Positions 23,533 through 36,203 of a stretch of DNA of 64,000 nt are shown piece after piece. A program made the position numbers and the translations under genes. The notes under the pieces were generated by a model. That model did no database searches and was not told where the DNA came from. It saw nothing but the letters and a program-made list of their open reading frames with translations. Each line of letters starts with the position of its first letter. Within the stretch, counting starts at the first letter, position 1. This DNA comes from Syncephalis fuscata (taxonomy: Eukaryota; Zoopagomycota; Zoopagomycetes; Zoopagales; Piptocephalidaceae), in NCBI GenBank assembly GCA_025786725.1, contig JAHLTZ010000054.1, forward strand, positions 36,839 to 100,838. Direction: 5' to 3'.

Positions 23533-24252
23533 ATCGCCACATTCTTTTCTACGGGAGGGCCATAATGAGCGACGATCAGCGAGTGTAGGAATGCCGTTGT
23601 AGAGCATAATGGCTACACCTACGTGCACCACAATCAATGATTGCACTCATTTGCGGCCCTTTTTTATCCATGACCAACTATTACTACAACAGCAGCGGCA
23701 CAGTGAATTCTGAATTGAGTGGTTTTAACAATTCGTGATTAAATACTGGAATCTTAAACTGTAGTAATGAATTTATTGATAGCCAAATTCAAAAAGTGTA
23801 TAGTTTAATTATATGGCAATGATGATAATTAATGTTATTACCAGTGTCTATACCAACAATGTTACAATACAAAGTATACGAATGTTTTTACGTCTTTTTA
23901 TTCGTTTATAACTTTACAGTGTTTATAGCTATTTGTAGTAATCAATAAATCATTGAACACTTTTATACAATAAATATAGTCTTTCCTCTCCTTTTCAAAG
24001 TACTGCGCTATTCTATACTACTTTTCTTTATCACACAGTGCGCTCCTTAACGCCCACACCATCCCACGCCTTCGTTGCCTGCCTCTCTCTCTCTTTCTCT
24101 CTCTCTCTCTTACTTACTCTCTTACTTGCTCACTTGCTCACTTGCTCTTCCCTTCTCCTTCTGTTCTGTCGTCCAGTACCCATTGGGTGTGCTTGATTGC
24201 GCGCTTGAACTCTAATTGAAATCGAGATTCCTTTTCATCTATTCGTTCTTCA
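23533..24252. other. Intergenic region before the MPN-domain gene
   Basis: Contains the 3' UTR of the Stm1-like gene and, at 24080-24160, CT-rich and CTTGCTCA repeats just upstream of the next start codon, typical of a fungal pyrimidine-rich core promoter. A minus-strand frame here (24138-24329) is the shadow of the promoter and first exon. Confidence 0.45.
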
Positions 24253-26409
24253 ATGGCCGAGATCAACGATGGGACGGCAGCCGACCCTCCAGGCGGGCAT
24301 CTCCCCGACATTGATCGCGGTAGCGGCAATCTACTTCATACACAGCATAGTATGAAGCCAAAGGCCATTGCGATGACACCTAACGCGACGGCAACCTCCA
24401 CAGCGCTATCGTCACCTCAGTAAGTACAGCTTTGGGATTGTGGATAGTTGGCAGTGATTGGGCCAGCAATCGGATTAGTATTTGGCTTTTAGTAAACACG
24501 CTTGAGCCTGCGAAGCTTCTAGACTTTATTATTATGCGTTCGCTATGCTCGATTCGTACGATCGGGCAGTTGCGTTGAGAATGGACATGCGAATCTTGCT
24601 ATTGATTCTTTAATATTGTTTATTTTTCTTTTTTCTCTGCCATTCTCATCTACCACCAATAACTTTGGTCGTAAAGCACATGTAAACGACATGGACACAT
24701 AATATATGTTTAATAAGCTTTTTCATTTTATGATTATATATTTGTTGTTATTTCTCTGTGCACACACTCTCTTACGTTCTACTTTCTTTCCCTCTGTGTG
24801 TGAGTGAATAATGGTGATACCACAATTATTGGATTGCCTTTTTGGGACTAGTTTATTTATAGACTTTTAATTATTTACGCTGTTGAACAGCACTGTACGC
24901 ATAGTTTTATCACAATCATTAGTGGCCGCTTTGCTAAAGCACGTCTGTAATGACTCCATACTACCAGTATTTGGCTATCTTGGTGGACATACTGGCCAGG
25001 TGGCGGTAGAGGTGATGCACAAGGCCGTCGACATGAATATCTAGTTTGTCATGTCAGTGACTTTGTGGCCTCTGAGCGGTAAGTTAGGCGATAGTATTAA
25101 TGATTTGTGGCTGATGGACTATGGCTATTTAAAGTGCCGTTGACACAGTACTTAATGAATTGCCTGAAGAGACGATTGGTTCATTGGAACGGGCAACTTT
25201 GCTTTTCCGTGATCGAGGACTTGATTGTATCGGATGGTATCGCAGGTAAGTAGAGACTGATCATTAATTGTATACACTATAGTATTTACTATTTTTATGT
25301 GTAATAGTGCGCCTGGAAAGCTGACCTTTCAGCCTACATTGATGGATTTTCAACGACAACGACATATGCAACGTCAAGTAAGTGGTGTTAATTACCATTA
25401 ACATATACTTTATATTCTAATTTATCCCAGTTTCCTTGGTCGGTAGGAGCACTGTTGACACCACCACCCATTGAAGATGGCGGCTATTTAGGCGATATTT
25501 CTCCTTCTTTTACTATTTTCCGAGTCCTTTCCAATTTTCTTAATGATCGATACGATACTACTTGTAATAACACACTATCATCTATCTCACGGCCAATTGA
25601 CGTGCCAAGTGCCATTGTCCAGGTGCCGTTTGCATTTGCATCGCGAACGGTGACGGATCCAGTGCTATTTCGTAGACATCAGCACGTGCTTATGGTAACG
25701 AAGATTTGCAACTGGTCATTTAACACTGACGACTTACAACTTGACGGCAGAATACACTGGCTGAGTCTAGAAAGGCCCATGCTTTGCAACTGGCCGATAA
25801 TGAGAACCGACGGGGCGCGTGTACAATTGCCGATACAGAATACGATGCCTTTTTGACGGATTTTTGGAAATCAAGTGTTGTAGAGGTAAATAAGCTATTA
25901 TAGCTTGTCTATGCTATCTAATAATATAATGTCTAGTTAAGCAAATCTATAGAACATGATTTCGGTCACTGGCTGTGCATAAAGTACAGCTAAAGCAGCA
26001 AGTTGCTGACCGTATCCGTTCGCTGACCTATCTACGAGCCAAGCAGCAGTTGCAACAGCAACATCAGCATGCAATGCTAAACGAAAATGGTGCAGACCAA
26101 ATGGCTGCTGCATTAGCATCAAGTGCCCATGACATTGAACAGCTATTGGCCATGGTAAAAACTACATAGTTGTAAATATAGTGGATAATTAATTGCTGTA
26201 TTATAGTTAATGAAACCTGTAAAGGCAAATCCTGATTATGGATCATTGGTCACTACGACAGTACCACCGTCCACAGTACATCGATCCTTGCCACATCGTT
26301 GGTATACTCATGCTGGCATGCCACCATCATCGGCTGATGTGGATAGTAACAAGAAAGTCAAACAGCATCGATTTCAAAATCAATTATTACTGATTTAGAC
26401 ACGGTATGT

Positions 26410-26454
<45 letters not shown>

Positions 26455-27329
26455 GACGTCTATTTAATATTAATCTATTACTGTTATAGAAACAAATGAC
26501 TAAAACTTCAAATCACCGCCGTGGTAAACAAGCAGTAAACCGACTATAGCTACCATCAATTCAACAACGATCGGCAATGGTTATTCAAAACGGGCCAAAT
26601 TATCGACTGGTAAGAAAATAGTAAATTCTTTGGTGTCACTTCAATGAAACCCATCAACAGCCTACAGTATCGACAATCATCACTAATCCCACCTTCCGTA
26701 ACATTGCAGCTATACCTGAAAATACAGCGGCTACATTAAACACGCACACAGCACCAATAGCTAGTCAATGGAAGAGAAGAGACGAAGATGAAGAGAGATT
26801 AATAGAGGGTGGTATAAGTTGCAACACTTTATTAACTAGTAATCTATTAAGAAAGTCCTCTTTACCATTGCCACCAGTATCAGCTCTATTTGATGATACT
26901 AACACTAACACTAATAAGCCTAATGGGTCAGTAATCGAAACAACGACAACCGACATTATTCCAACAGCAACTAAGAACGATCATTCATTGATTAGCCAGC
27001 CTGTGTTATCTGATACATCGCAACCAATACCGTCCATAGTATCGCCACCCATCCTTAATGGCGATTCTTTAGCACATCACCTACCAACTGGTCCGGCACG
27101 TCGAGAATCGTTTACTGACGTTGATATTTATCGCTTTACACAGCCTAGTCATTCTAGTTTAATGGATATGGAAGCAGCAAATCATCAACGATCAAGCATT
27201 ATTACCACAGCCCATCTCGCATCAGCAACTGCATCTAACACGACTGCAATGGCCACCGTCTCCTCTTCGACCATGACCATGACAGCAGCATCTACACCGT
27301 TAACGGCCAAATCTCACGTTGATTTATAG
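24253..27329 (+). CDS. MPN/JAMM-domain protein without the zinc ligands; several frame breaks
   Basis: Exons: 24253-24419, 24891-25078, 25135-25245, 25308-25377, 25431-25694, 25751-25885, 25937-26154, 26207-26403, 26490-26609 and 26668-27329. The MPN fold is seen in TVRIVLSQSLVAALLKHVCN followed by FGYLGG, then GLDCIGWYRSAPG-x6-PTLMDFQRQ and VGALLTPPP. In active JAMM enzymes the loop reads GWYHSHP; here both histidines are replaced (R and A) and the upstream Glu is absent, so isopeptidase activity is unlikely. A Gln/His-rich coiled stretch and a long Ser/Thr/Asn-rich disordered tail follow. Literal translation breaks near 25005, 25960, 26357 and 26535; one extra base at each would make a 711-residue protein. 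An alternative start for exon 7 at 25990 avoids the second break. The nearest relatives are probably MYSM1/MPND-type proteins; this assignment is tentative. Confidence 0.6.
26411..26451. repeat. (AAT)n microsatellite within an intron
   Basis: About fourteen tandem AAT/TAA units sit inside the intron of the MPN-domain gene, just after its donor (26404). Confidence 0.95.
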
Positions 27330-28698
27330 CCCATGATACGTCACTACTATTGCCTAGACTTTCCCTTTTCGTATTTCCTGTATATTTATTGCATAGGTAT
27401 TTATATGATTACTGATTTATGGGCTATATTCATTTATGACCATTTATTTGGCCGATAATTTTGTTTAATGACTTCGATATCTTCTATACAATGCTTATCT
27501 TTTTATTCTCGCGATTATATAGTGCTTTTTATAGCCATTACGATATACACACATAAATAAATACACAAATAAATAAGTAGCTCAATACCAGTGACTGCCT
27601 AGCATAAAGTGTTTGTAGGCAAGTATGGTAAGCTATTTTGATCATGCAAGCGCCTTCATTATTTGTCTAATCTATTTGGTGTGAATTTTACTATTCGTCC
27701 ATGTGTATAATTACTATCTATAGTTATAGCTGTAGAAAACTTATCGCTTAGACCATTTAGGCGACCATTATTAGTCATAGCTATTGCCGTATGGATCGGT
27801 TCCTTGCACTAAACGATAAATAAAATACCGCTTCTTTTGATACCTCGTGTTTTTGTTGTTTGATTTGTTCAATGCTACAAAAAAATAATTAACACTCATA
27901 CGTATTTGGCAGTGTCATTTTTTGAAACCACCCACCACGTGCTGCGGATGATAAACTTGATAACGGTAATTTAAATTTACTCTAAATGGTATTGCTTATT
28001 GCAGCAATTAATTTATGTAATTACATTATTGATTATGCGTAAAAACTAATAAACTATTTTAATTGTTTTGTGAATATCATTAATTATATTCTAGTTTATT
28101 TATTTGTATGCGAATAAATTACTATTATTTATTATCATGCTAATTTATTGCAATTGTTGATTATCGTTAGAAAAATGATAAATAGAGGAGATATGTTTTA
28201 AAACATATTCAATCCCCGTCAGTGTTTGAGCATGGCATTGCATTCGTCCTGATTTGTTGGACTGCCAAATGGAGCTATAGTCGAATGCAACTGAATTGGC
28301 AGAAAAGCGGAGAATTGTTATACGTTGTTCAGAGTTTGAGTTTTAAGGAGCAAAGCAGATTTCTATGATATAGCCAATCAAACATTTTAAAACTATGGAT
28401 TGCTAGAATGGCGCGGAACTGTACTACTAGAACAACATCCTAATTGAGATTCGGCATTTCCACATTTACACGAGCCATATGTCTTCTAAACAAAGCCCGT
28501 GTAGATGGAATATTTGTACGTCTTCTATCGCGGCGATTGATAATGCTATTCTGCTATAAATATCTGACATTTATGTTTCTAGCCCAGTCAATCGCTACTA
28601 CACTTCTACATTCGCTACTTTTCATTTAGCTACACTTAACGCTACTGATTAACGCTACCTCGCTTTCTACAATTTACACTTAACGTTACTTTATTATC
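27330..28698. other. Intergenic region
   Basis: AT-rich stretch with no supported gene. The last 150 bp before the next start contain repeated ACTTAACGCTAC/CTACACTT-type words (28625-28695), which look like a promoter or leader. The 61-codon ORF at 28444 has no recognisable features. Confidence 0.45.
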
Positions 28699-29978
28699 AT
28701 GCACTTTATTAAATCAACCTTTGCTATCAGCGTAGCTGTTGCTCTAGCTGCCGCATCTGTTGAGTTGGGTGTCCATGCTGCGCCTGAACAGCCGGCCAAC
28801 GTAGCAACCCAGACACTTACGCCTGATCAGCAACTCAATATCCAAAACTTGGCACTTGCTGCTCAACAGCCAGATGCCTTAAAGACCGACACTCTTACTG
28901 GTACACAAAAAGAAGCTACTATGGCACTCGATGCAACCGCTAAGCAGCAGCAAACCATTGTCACGCCTGGTACGCCAGCCACTTTAAATGGAACCGCCGA
29001 TGCACTTGATACAATTGCTAAGCAGCAGCAACAAGCTGGTACAACCAGCAAACTCACTGGCAACCGCAAATCAGTACCACGGCCAATACGCCAGCCACTC
29101 AAGCTGGAGCTGCTTCGGCTCTTGATACCATCGCCAAGGAACAGCAAGCCTCTGTGGGTAGTAAACAAGTCTCTGGTCTGCCATCAACGGTGACCAAGTC
29201 CGATGATACAGCCACTGAAGATGATGCTGCTATTGCTGCTGCTGCGGAATTCGATGATGTCACTAACCGTCAACAAGGTGCCATGTTTGGATCCCAAGTC
29301 CCTGCTCAGCCACAAGTTGCTGTCAAGGCCGACACATCAGCCGCCACTCAAGGCACAGCCGCTGTAACAGCCGATGCATCAGCCGCCACTCAAGAGGCAA
29401 CTGCTGTTAAGGCTGATACACCAGCTACTGAAGAGAAAAAGGCCGATGCACCAGCGGCTAATACTAAGCCAACAAAGGAACTTGATGCTGCAACCATTGC
29501 CTTGTTGAACGACAACGGTATCGTTAAGATCTACCCAAAGTTTGATCTTGCCCAGCCAGCAGGTACCCAGGAGATTATCAAGTCTCCACTTCCAGGCGAA
29601 GGCAAGGAAGATTCTCGTTATATATTCTATGGTGCCAACAAGGTTGTTCTTCGTCAATCGGACGTCTACCGCTCCTCTTTCCGTCACTACGTTGAAAAGG
29701 TTGTTGTTACCGATCCTGCCAGCGATGGCAAGAGTAACCAGACTGCTACGGCCAAGGTTGACACTAACCTTCACGGCAGTGTTAAGAAGATTGATGTAGT
29801 GCTATTCGATGGCAAGAAGGAAAAGATCCGCATTGACCGCTCCTTCTTCCTAGACCGTCTAGAGGAACTAAAGGTCGAGCGTCTGTGGTACAAGAAGAAT
29901 GTAACTAAAGTAGAGATTGACCACACTATTACAGGCAAAATCGATGACATCGAAATTGAGCACAAAGCAAAGCTCTAG
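28699..29978 (+). CDS. Secreted Ala/Thr/Gln-rich protein with a charged C-terminal domain; one frame break
   Basis: Starts MHFIKSTFAISVAVALAAAS, a clear signal peptide with likely cleavage after VHAAPEQ-type Ala residues. The first half is an Ala/Thr/Gln-rich repeat-like linker (ALDTIAKQQQ, ALDTIAKEQQ, VKADTSAATQ, VTADASAATQ). The C-terminal 150 residues are ordered and charged, with alternating hydrophobic residues (VRIRIDRSF-like, KVEIDHTITGKIDDIEIEHK) that suggest beta strands. The first frame runs to 29193 and the second from 29154. They join if one base is missing near 29063 (CAACCG), where the 'DTIAK-Q' repeat continues in the other frame. Total length +1 is divisible by three (426 residues). 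No family was recognised; a cell-wall or extracellular role is likely. Confidence 0.65.
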
Positions 29979-30434
29979 ATGTTTTTCCTTGTTACATGAA
30001 ATATTAATAAATAGCAATTTTGATTTTTACGCCTATACAAAATACCAACAACTAATACATTTACATATAATTGGTGTCAAATGATTTTTATTTTTTACTA
30101 TACTTGCTATTATACTGAATATATGTTCTATAATAATGAGTAGTTTTGGGGATCAAATGACTTTTATTCTTAATGCATTTGTTCATTTACTATTAATCTG
30201 TTCTATGATGTACCAACATGTTGGGTAGATTGACTTTTATTATTCACACTCCGCTTGTTAATGAATTAAACTCATTTGTTTATAAATATTGACTGACAGG
30301 CTCACATCTCACAATCTACGTCATCACATTTCCCTTTCTCTTTCTTCACACTTGACAGCATATATCCATTGCATATACTTGTACACTCCATATATACCAT
30401 CTAAATAGTGTCAGTAGTTGACTGACTACTAGTT
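29979..30434. other. Intergenic region
   Basis: 3' UTR and AT-rich spacer. From 30300 the sequence becomes pyrimidine-rich (CCCTTTCTCTTTCTTCACACTT), fitting a promoter for the small ORF that follows. Confidence 0.4.
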
Positions 30435-30755
30435 ATGTACAAACACTATTTACACTATGTTCTTGCATTGCTTTTTTGTAATCTAACCTTTTTTTTACAA
30501 ATCATCACCATTACTCCGATCATTGCTTTTGACAACTTTATTGACACGGTAAGTGCATTCCTAGCTTATCTGTATGTTATTTTGAGCATATGCTGTGAAA
30601 TCTCGCTGTTTGCTTGTTTATGCTATGAATCATTATAGATCGCACTGTTGTATATGCACAAATGCCAGCACGATAAATGCGGCAACTATATGCTGCCAAA
30701 GCTGCTGTATGTTTTAATTTGCTATAGGTCGTGTTGGCAACAACATATACAATAG
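30435..30755 (+). CDS. Possible small secreted protein (two exons)
   Basis: Exon 1 (30435-30548) gives MYKHYLHYVLALLFCNLTFF and a hydrophobic continuation ending FDNFIDT, which resembles a signal peptide. A GTAAGT donor and a CATTATAG acceptor link it in frame to exon 2 (30639-30755), with five Cys (MHKCQHDKC...ICYRSC). The total is 76 residues. A preceding pyrimidine tract supports transcription. The composition is partly just AT-rich, there are no homologues I recognise, and it could be spurious. Confidence 0.35.
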
Positions 30756-31473
30756 CAACACTAATAGATCGCATTGTATGATGCTGAGGACTGATTTAGT
30801 GACCATACCAAAGTGCAATCTACTATTATTTTTAAATTATTTGCAATGACGATCTATGGCAAAAGCAGAACATACAAGCTATATATTAGTATATATATTA
30901 ACACATATGCAATCATAGTAAGCAGTAAGTAATAGTAGATCGATAAATATTATGATTTACTATTATTATGGTATAAGTAATGGACAAATAAATGGTATTA
31001 GTAATAATGTTAGTCCATATTATTGTTGTTGTTATAAAGTGTATTCAAATTATTATATTTTGATAACTGATGTCACTACTCAGTTCCATATTTAATAAAA
31101 TATAGCTAGTTTTGGTTCCTTTTTTTTTGCGTTTTATAAGTTATTTAGCTTATTATGTTGAACTGTAATAATTAATTACTAATAAGGGATAAAAGTGTTA
31201 CTAAAATGATAGCAATCAACTAACACATTGTATTTTAAATGCCAAAGTGCTAATAAGTACAAAAAGCCAACGTTATAGACAAGAAGTTGCTTAGCCATTA
31301 AGTTGCAATTTATCTAACCATAATTATAATAACAGGTTAATAAAAAATAAATTTACAATATTTTAATTATAACAATTCAATGCAATTCAAAATATTTGCA
31401 AACTATTCATGCTTTTACATTATATTTGCTGTAACCACGTTTATTTGACAGTATAGCTTTACTAATTGAATGC
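30756..31473. other. AT-rich intergenic region
   Basis: Convergent spacer between the small ORF and the Rpt4 gene. Very AT-rich; no gene, RNA or repeat could be supported. Confidence 0.45.
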
Positions 31474-33031
<1,558 letters not shown>

Positions 33032-33888
33032 GATAGAGTCGATAATAGCACAAGATGAGACGACAAATGTAAAAGGTAGGTATAAGATGTATACGCTTTG
33101 AATAAACGATGAAGGAGTATGAAAAGAGTAGTGTGGTGTATTTGTGCAATGGGTGACGCAAACCTCTCAACTTGCTCGATAATGATAACACTTGCATTAA
33201 TAATAGCAATAACAACATTAATTAATGATGATTTAAACACAACATTAAATAATATTGAGTATACTTTTACAAATGCTTTTATGTTAAATATTTTAAATAG
33301 TATTTCAATATTATTTACGCATATTATCAATAATAAAGTACTAATAATATTGATTTTATTATTAACACATTTAAATACACTTGACTTTTTGTTGGTATTT
33401 TTAGTTTTCAGTGGTATAAATTACTATAATCGTTGTATAAGCTTAAATCTAGTAATATATATTGTATTAAATCAGATAAACATTTAATTTAGTTTGCATT
33501 GCTTTTATTAAAATTTTAAATCTGCCATAATAGTATTATATAGAATAATAAACTGTTTAATATTTGATTATAAATAATTGTAAAATTATTGTTTAATGTA
33601 ATATATATATATATATATTATTACAAATTATAAAGCAATAGCTTGGATAGCTAGCAACGTAGTCAAATCAAATAACTAACAAGATATTACTCGAGACTGT
33701 TGATGTTCAGTGTAGTTGGCAATAAGTGTTGTATGATGAAATGTGTCGAGTGAGTGCGAATTGGGTGTGATAGTAATGGCAGTGCATCGCGTCGAATGGC
33801 ATGATTCCTCCTCTTCTGCCAACACCATTTCCGACTGGGCTATTGAACCCCATCTACCTTTACGGTTCGGAATCCATCACTAGTAGCA
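33032..33888. other. Divergent region between RPT4 and RPL11 genes
   Basis: Must carry both promoters. Most of it is extremely AT-rich (33180-33640, with an (AT)n run at 33600-33618). A 122-codon hydrophobic ORF (33119-33487) is a product of the A/T composition and was not called. GC content rises after 33700 near the RPL11 start. Confidence 0.4.
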
Positions 33889-34898
33889 ATGGTATGTATT
33901 GGTTGGTAAAGTGCAATTGGGTATGGATGGATGGATGGATGGGTATATGAATGGATGAATAGACGTATAGAGTACGTGGACAGATATTGAACATAATAAT
34001 ACAGCGTATCATCAGATGGGTGGGTATATAGATAGACATTGCTATAATGGATTATATATATAGTCAGCATATATGTATGTAAGATGATGCTTCTATTTGC
34101 GAATAGACATGGATAGTTAGTTTATTACGCGAATGGATGTATAGACATACGGATGGATGGATGTACAGATTGATAGATTGATATACAAATTATAATGCTA
34201 TGTGCATGTGGAATGAGGCCATAGAAATCATTGAATTAGCAAAAGCATATACTAATTCAATGTCTATTGCGTATTATAGGCCGCCCAAAACGCCACCGCA
34301 CCAACCAACGCCATGAAGGAGCTTCGCATTGAGAAGCTCGTGCTCAACATCTGTGTGGGCGAGTCTGGTGATCGTTTGACTCGTGCAGCCAAGGTGTTGG
34401 AACAGCTTACTGGCCAGGCTCCAGTCTACTCCAAGGCTCGTTACACCGTGCGTACTTTCGGTATCCGTCGTAACGAAAAGATTGCCGTTCACTGCACTGT
34501 CCGCGGCCCAAAGGCTGAGGAGATTCTTGAGCGCGGTCTTAAGGTGAAGGAATACGAGTTGCGTCGTCGTAACTTCTCCGATACTGGTAACTTTGGCTTC
34601 GGTGTCCAGGAACACATCGATCTTGGCATCAAGTACGATCCATCCATCGGTATTTACGGTATGGACTTCTTTGTTGTCATGGGCCGTCCAGGCTTCCGTG
34701 TCAGCCGCCGCAAGCACCAGACCTCCCGCGTTGGTTTCTCCCACCGTGTCACCAAGGAGGAGACCACCAAATGGTTCAAGCAGCGCGTACGTATTATTAC
34801 AAAAAATTATATTGCATTGTGTAAACTAACTAATTGTTTTTGCCTATATTTCTTTATTTTTGCAACGCCAGTTCGATGGTATTGTTTTGAACAAATAA
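33889..34898 (+). CDS. RPL11: Cytosolic large-subunit ribosomal protein uL5 (RPL11)
   Basis: Three exons: 33889-33891 (the ATG alone), 34280-34786 and 34872-34898, encoding 178 residues. The mature start is [20 protein letters not shown]. The body matches uL5 almost throughout ([60 protein letters not shown]), and the last exon adds FDGIVLNK. The protein forms the 5S RNP with uL18 and 5S rRNA. Codon use is strongly biased, as for a highly expressed gene. A 388-nt intron placed right after the start codon, as here, is common for fungal ribosomal protein genes and may aid expression. Confidence 0.95.
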
Positions 34899-36203
34899 AC
34901 GGGGAAACCCGTGGAAGACTCTCTGCGTCTTCTGAAAGTTTGAACGAGTCGTTCAATACACCTTTTTCACAATATCTTTGTAGTTTACTGTACTATTGTC
35001 AAATGTAGCACGCGGTAAATCCGTGACTGATTCATATATTTTACCATTGCAATTATATGATTCGGCAATGATTATGTGATGAGAGATACTGTCAAAAAAT
35101 TAACAATTAACTGTAGATTGTTAGCTACTCGTGAATGTGATTCTACAGGTAAAGTGATGGATGAAATATAAGACTATGTAAAGTTTAGATATTATAATTT
35201 TATCGATAGAAATAAGATATAATCACACAAATTTTTATTTACTCAAATTAATTTGATTAAGAATGGTATATTAAATTGCTACAACATATAAAAGCCATCT
35301 TTAAGGATCATTTAAATACAATGGCTAAATAGTGTTGATACTGATAAACATGGTCAGTTTTAACGATACAATGACATTGTACTGTTGTAATCTGGCATCA
35401 CGTACTATCGGCTGTAACTGCTGTCGTAGCAATGGCTGATACCAATATCCTTTGACGTTTCATCTAATAGTACTTTGATAGCTTGGAAATAGGATTAGTC
35501 GTTTATACGGGTAATTTGTCCGTTAGATTAAACGGCCATATTGAGCATCTTTCATAATAGATTGTTTCTCTTTTTCATTTATTGCTGAATAAACGTAAAG
35601 ATTGTTTTTCGTCTAAAAACTATTCGTGTTGATACCCCGAATTATTTGGAAAATGGCCAAAGTTCTTTAATCCTTTGATGTACGACATGCAGACGATAAA
35701 GCAAGATGTTGAATGTGGTACACTTTGTCAACTTGCCCTTTGTTTAAATCCATCATCTATTTTTATGACGTTGCACCACTTTTACTGAACCAATAAATGA
35801 ATGACTTTATGACTGCAATGCCAACATGAGATGATATTGTCACATCATATAGACACAAAGCTAAATATAGCCCAACAAAGACTGCTGCAAAGGGGTGCAC
35901 AGCATTTTAGTGGGACAGCTAGCTGCTTTAAGCATTGGATCCAGGATTAACAATGCTCAATGCATTTGAAACTAAGGCAAAGATGCACTCGGCTTTTGCG
36001 CATTGTCTAGTTGTCGTATGTGCAAGTCCCCCAACATAGAAAAGGCATGACATCAGTTCGCAATGCACACACATTAACATGCCATGTCTAGAGACTTAAA
36101 TAGAGACGGTTCATGCGATAAAAGTAATGCTGTATTGTTTTAACTCTTTGCTGCATAGCTTCACATTCTACACTCTTCTCGTTGCATTAGCATAACATTT
36201 AGC
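34899..36203. other. Intergenic region before the micro-exon gene
   Basis: No gene was supported in 1.3 kb. After about 100 bp of RPL11 3' sequence it is AT-rich single-copy sequence. Shortly before the next start lies CACATTCTACACTCTTCTCG (36161-36180), a pyrimidine-rich likely core promoter. Confidence 0.4.

Noticed and set aside
24138-24329. Minus-strand ORF overlapping the MPN-gene start
   Set aside because: Shadow of the promoter and first exon of the plus-strand gene.
33119-33487. 122-codon hydrophobic ORF upstream of RPL11
   Set aside because: Composition is what AT-rich DNA gives (Ile/Leu/Asn), no motif, and it lies in a divergent promoter region.
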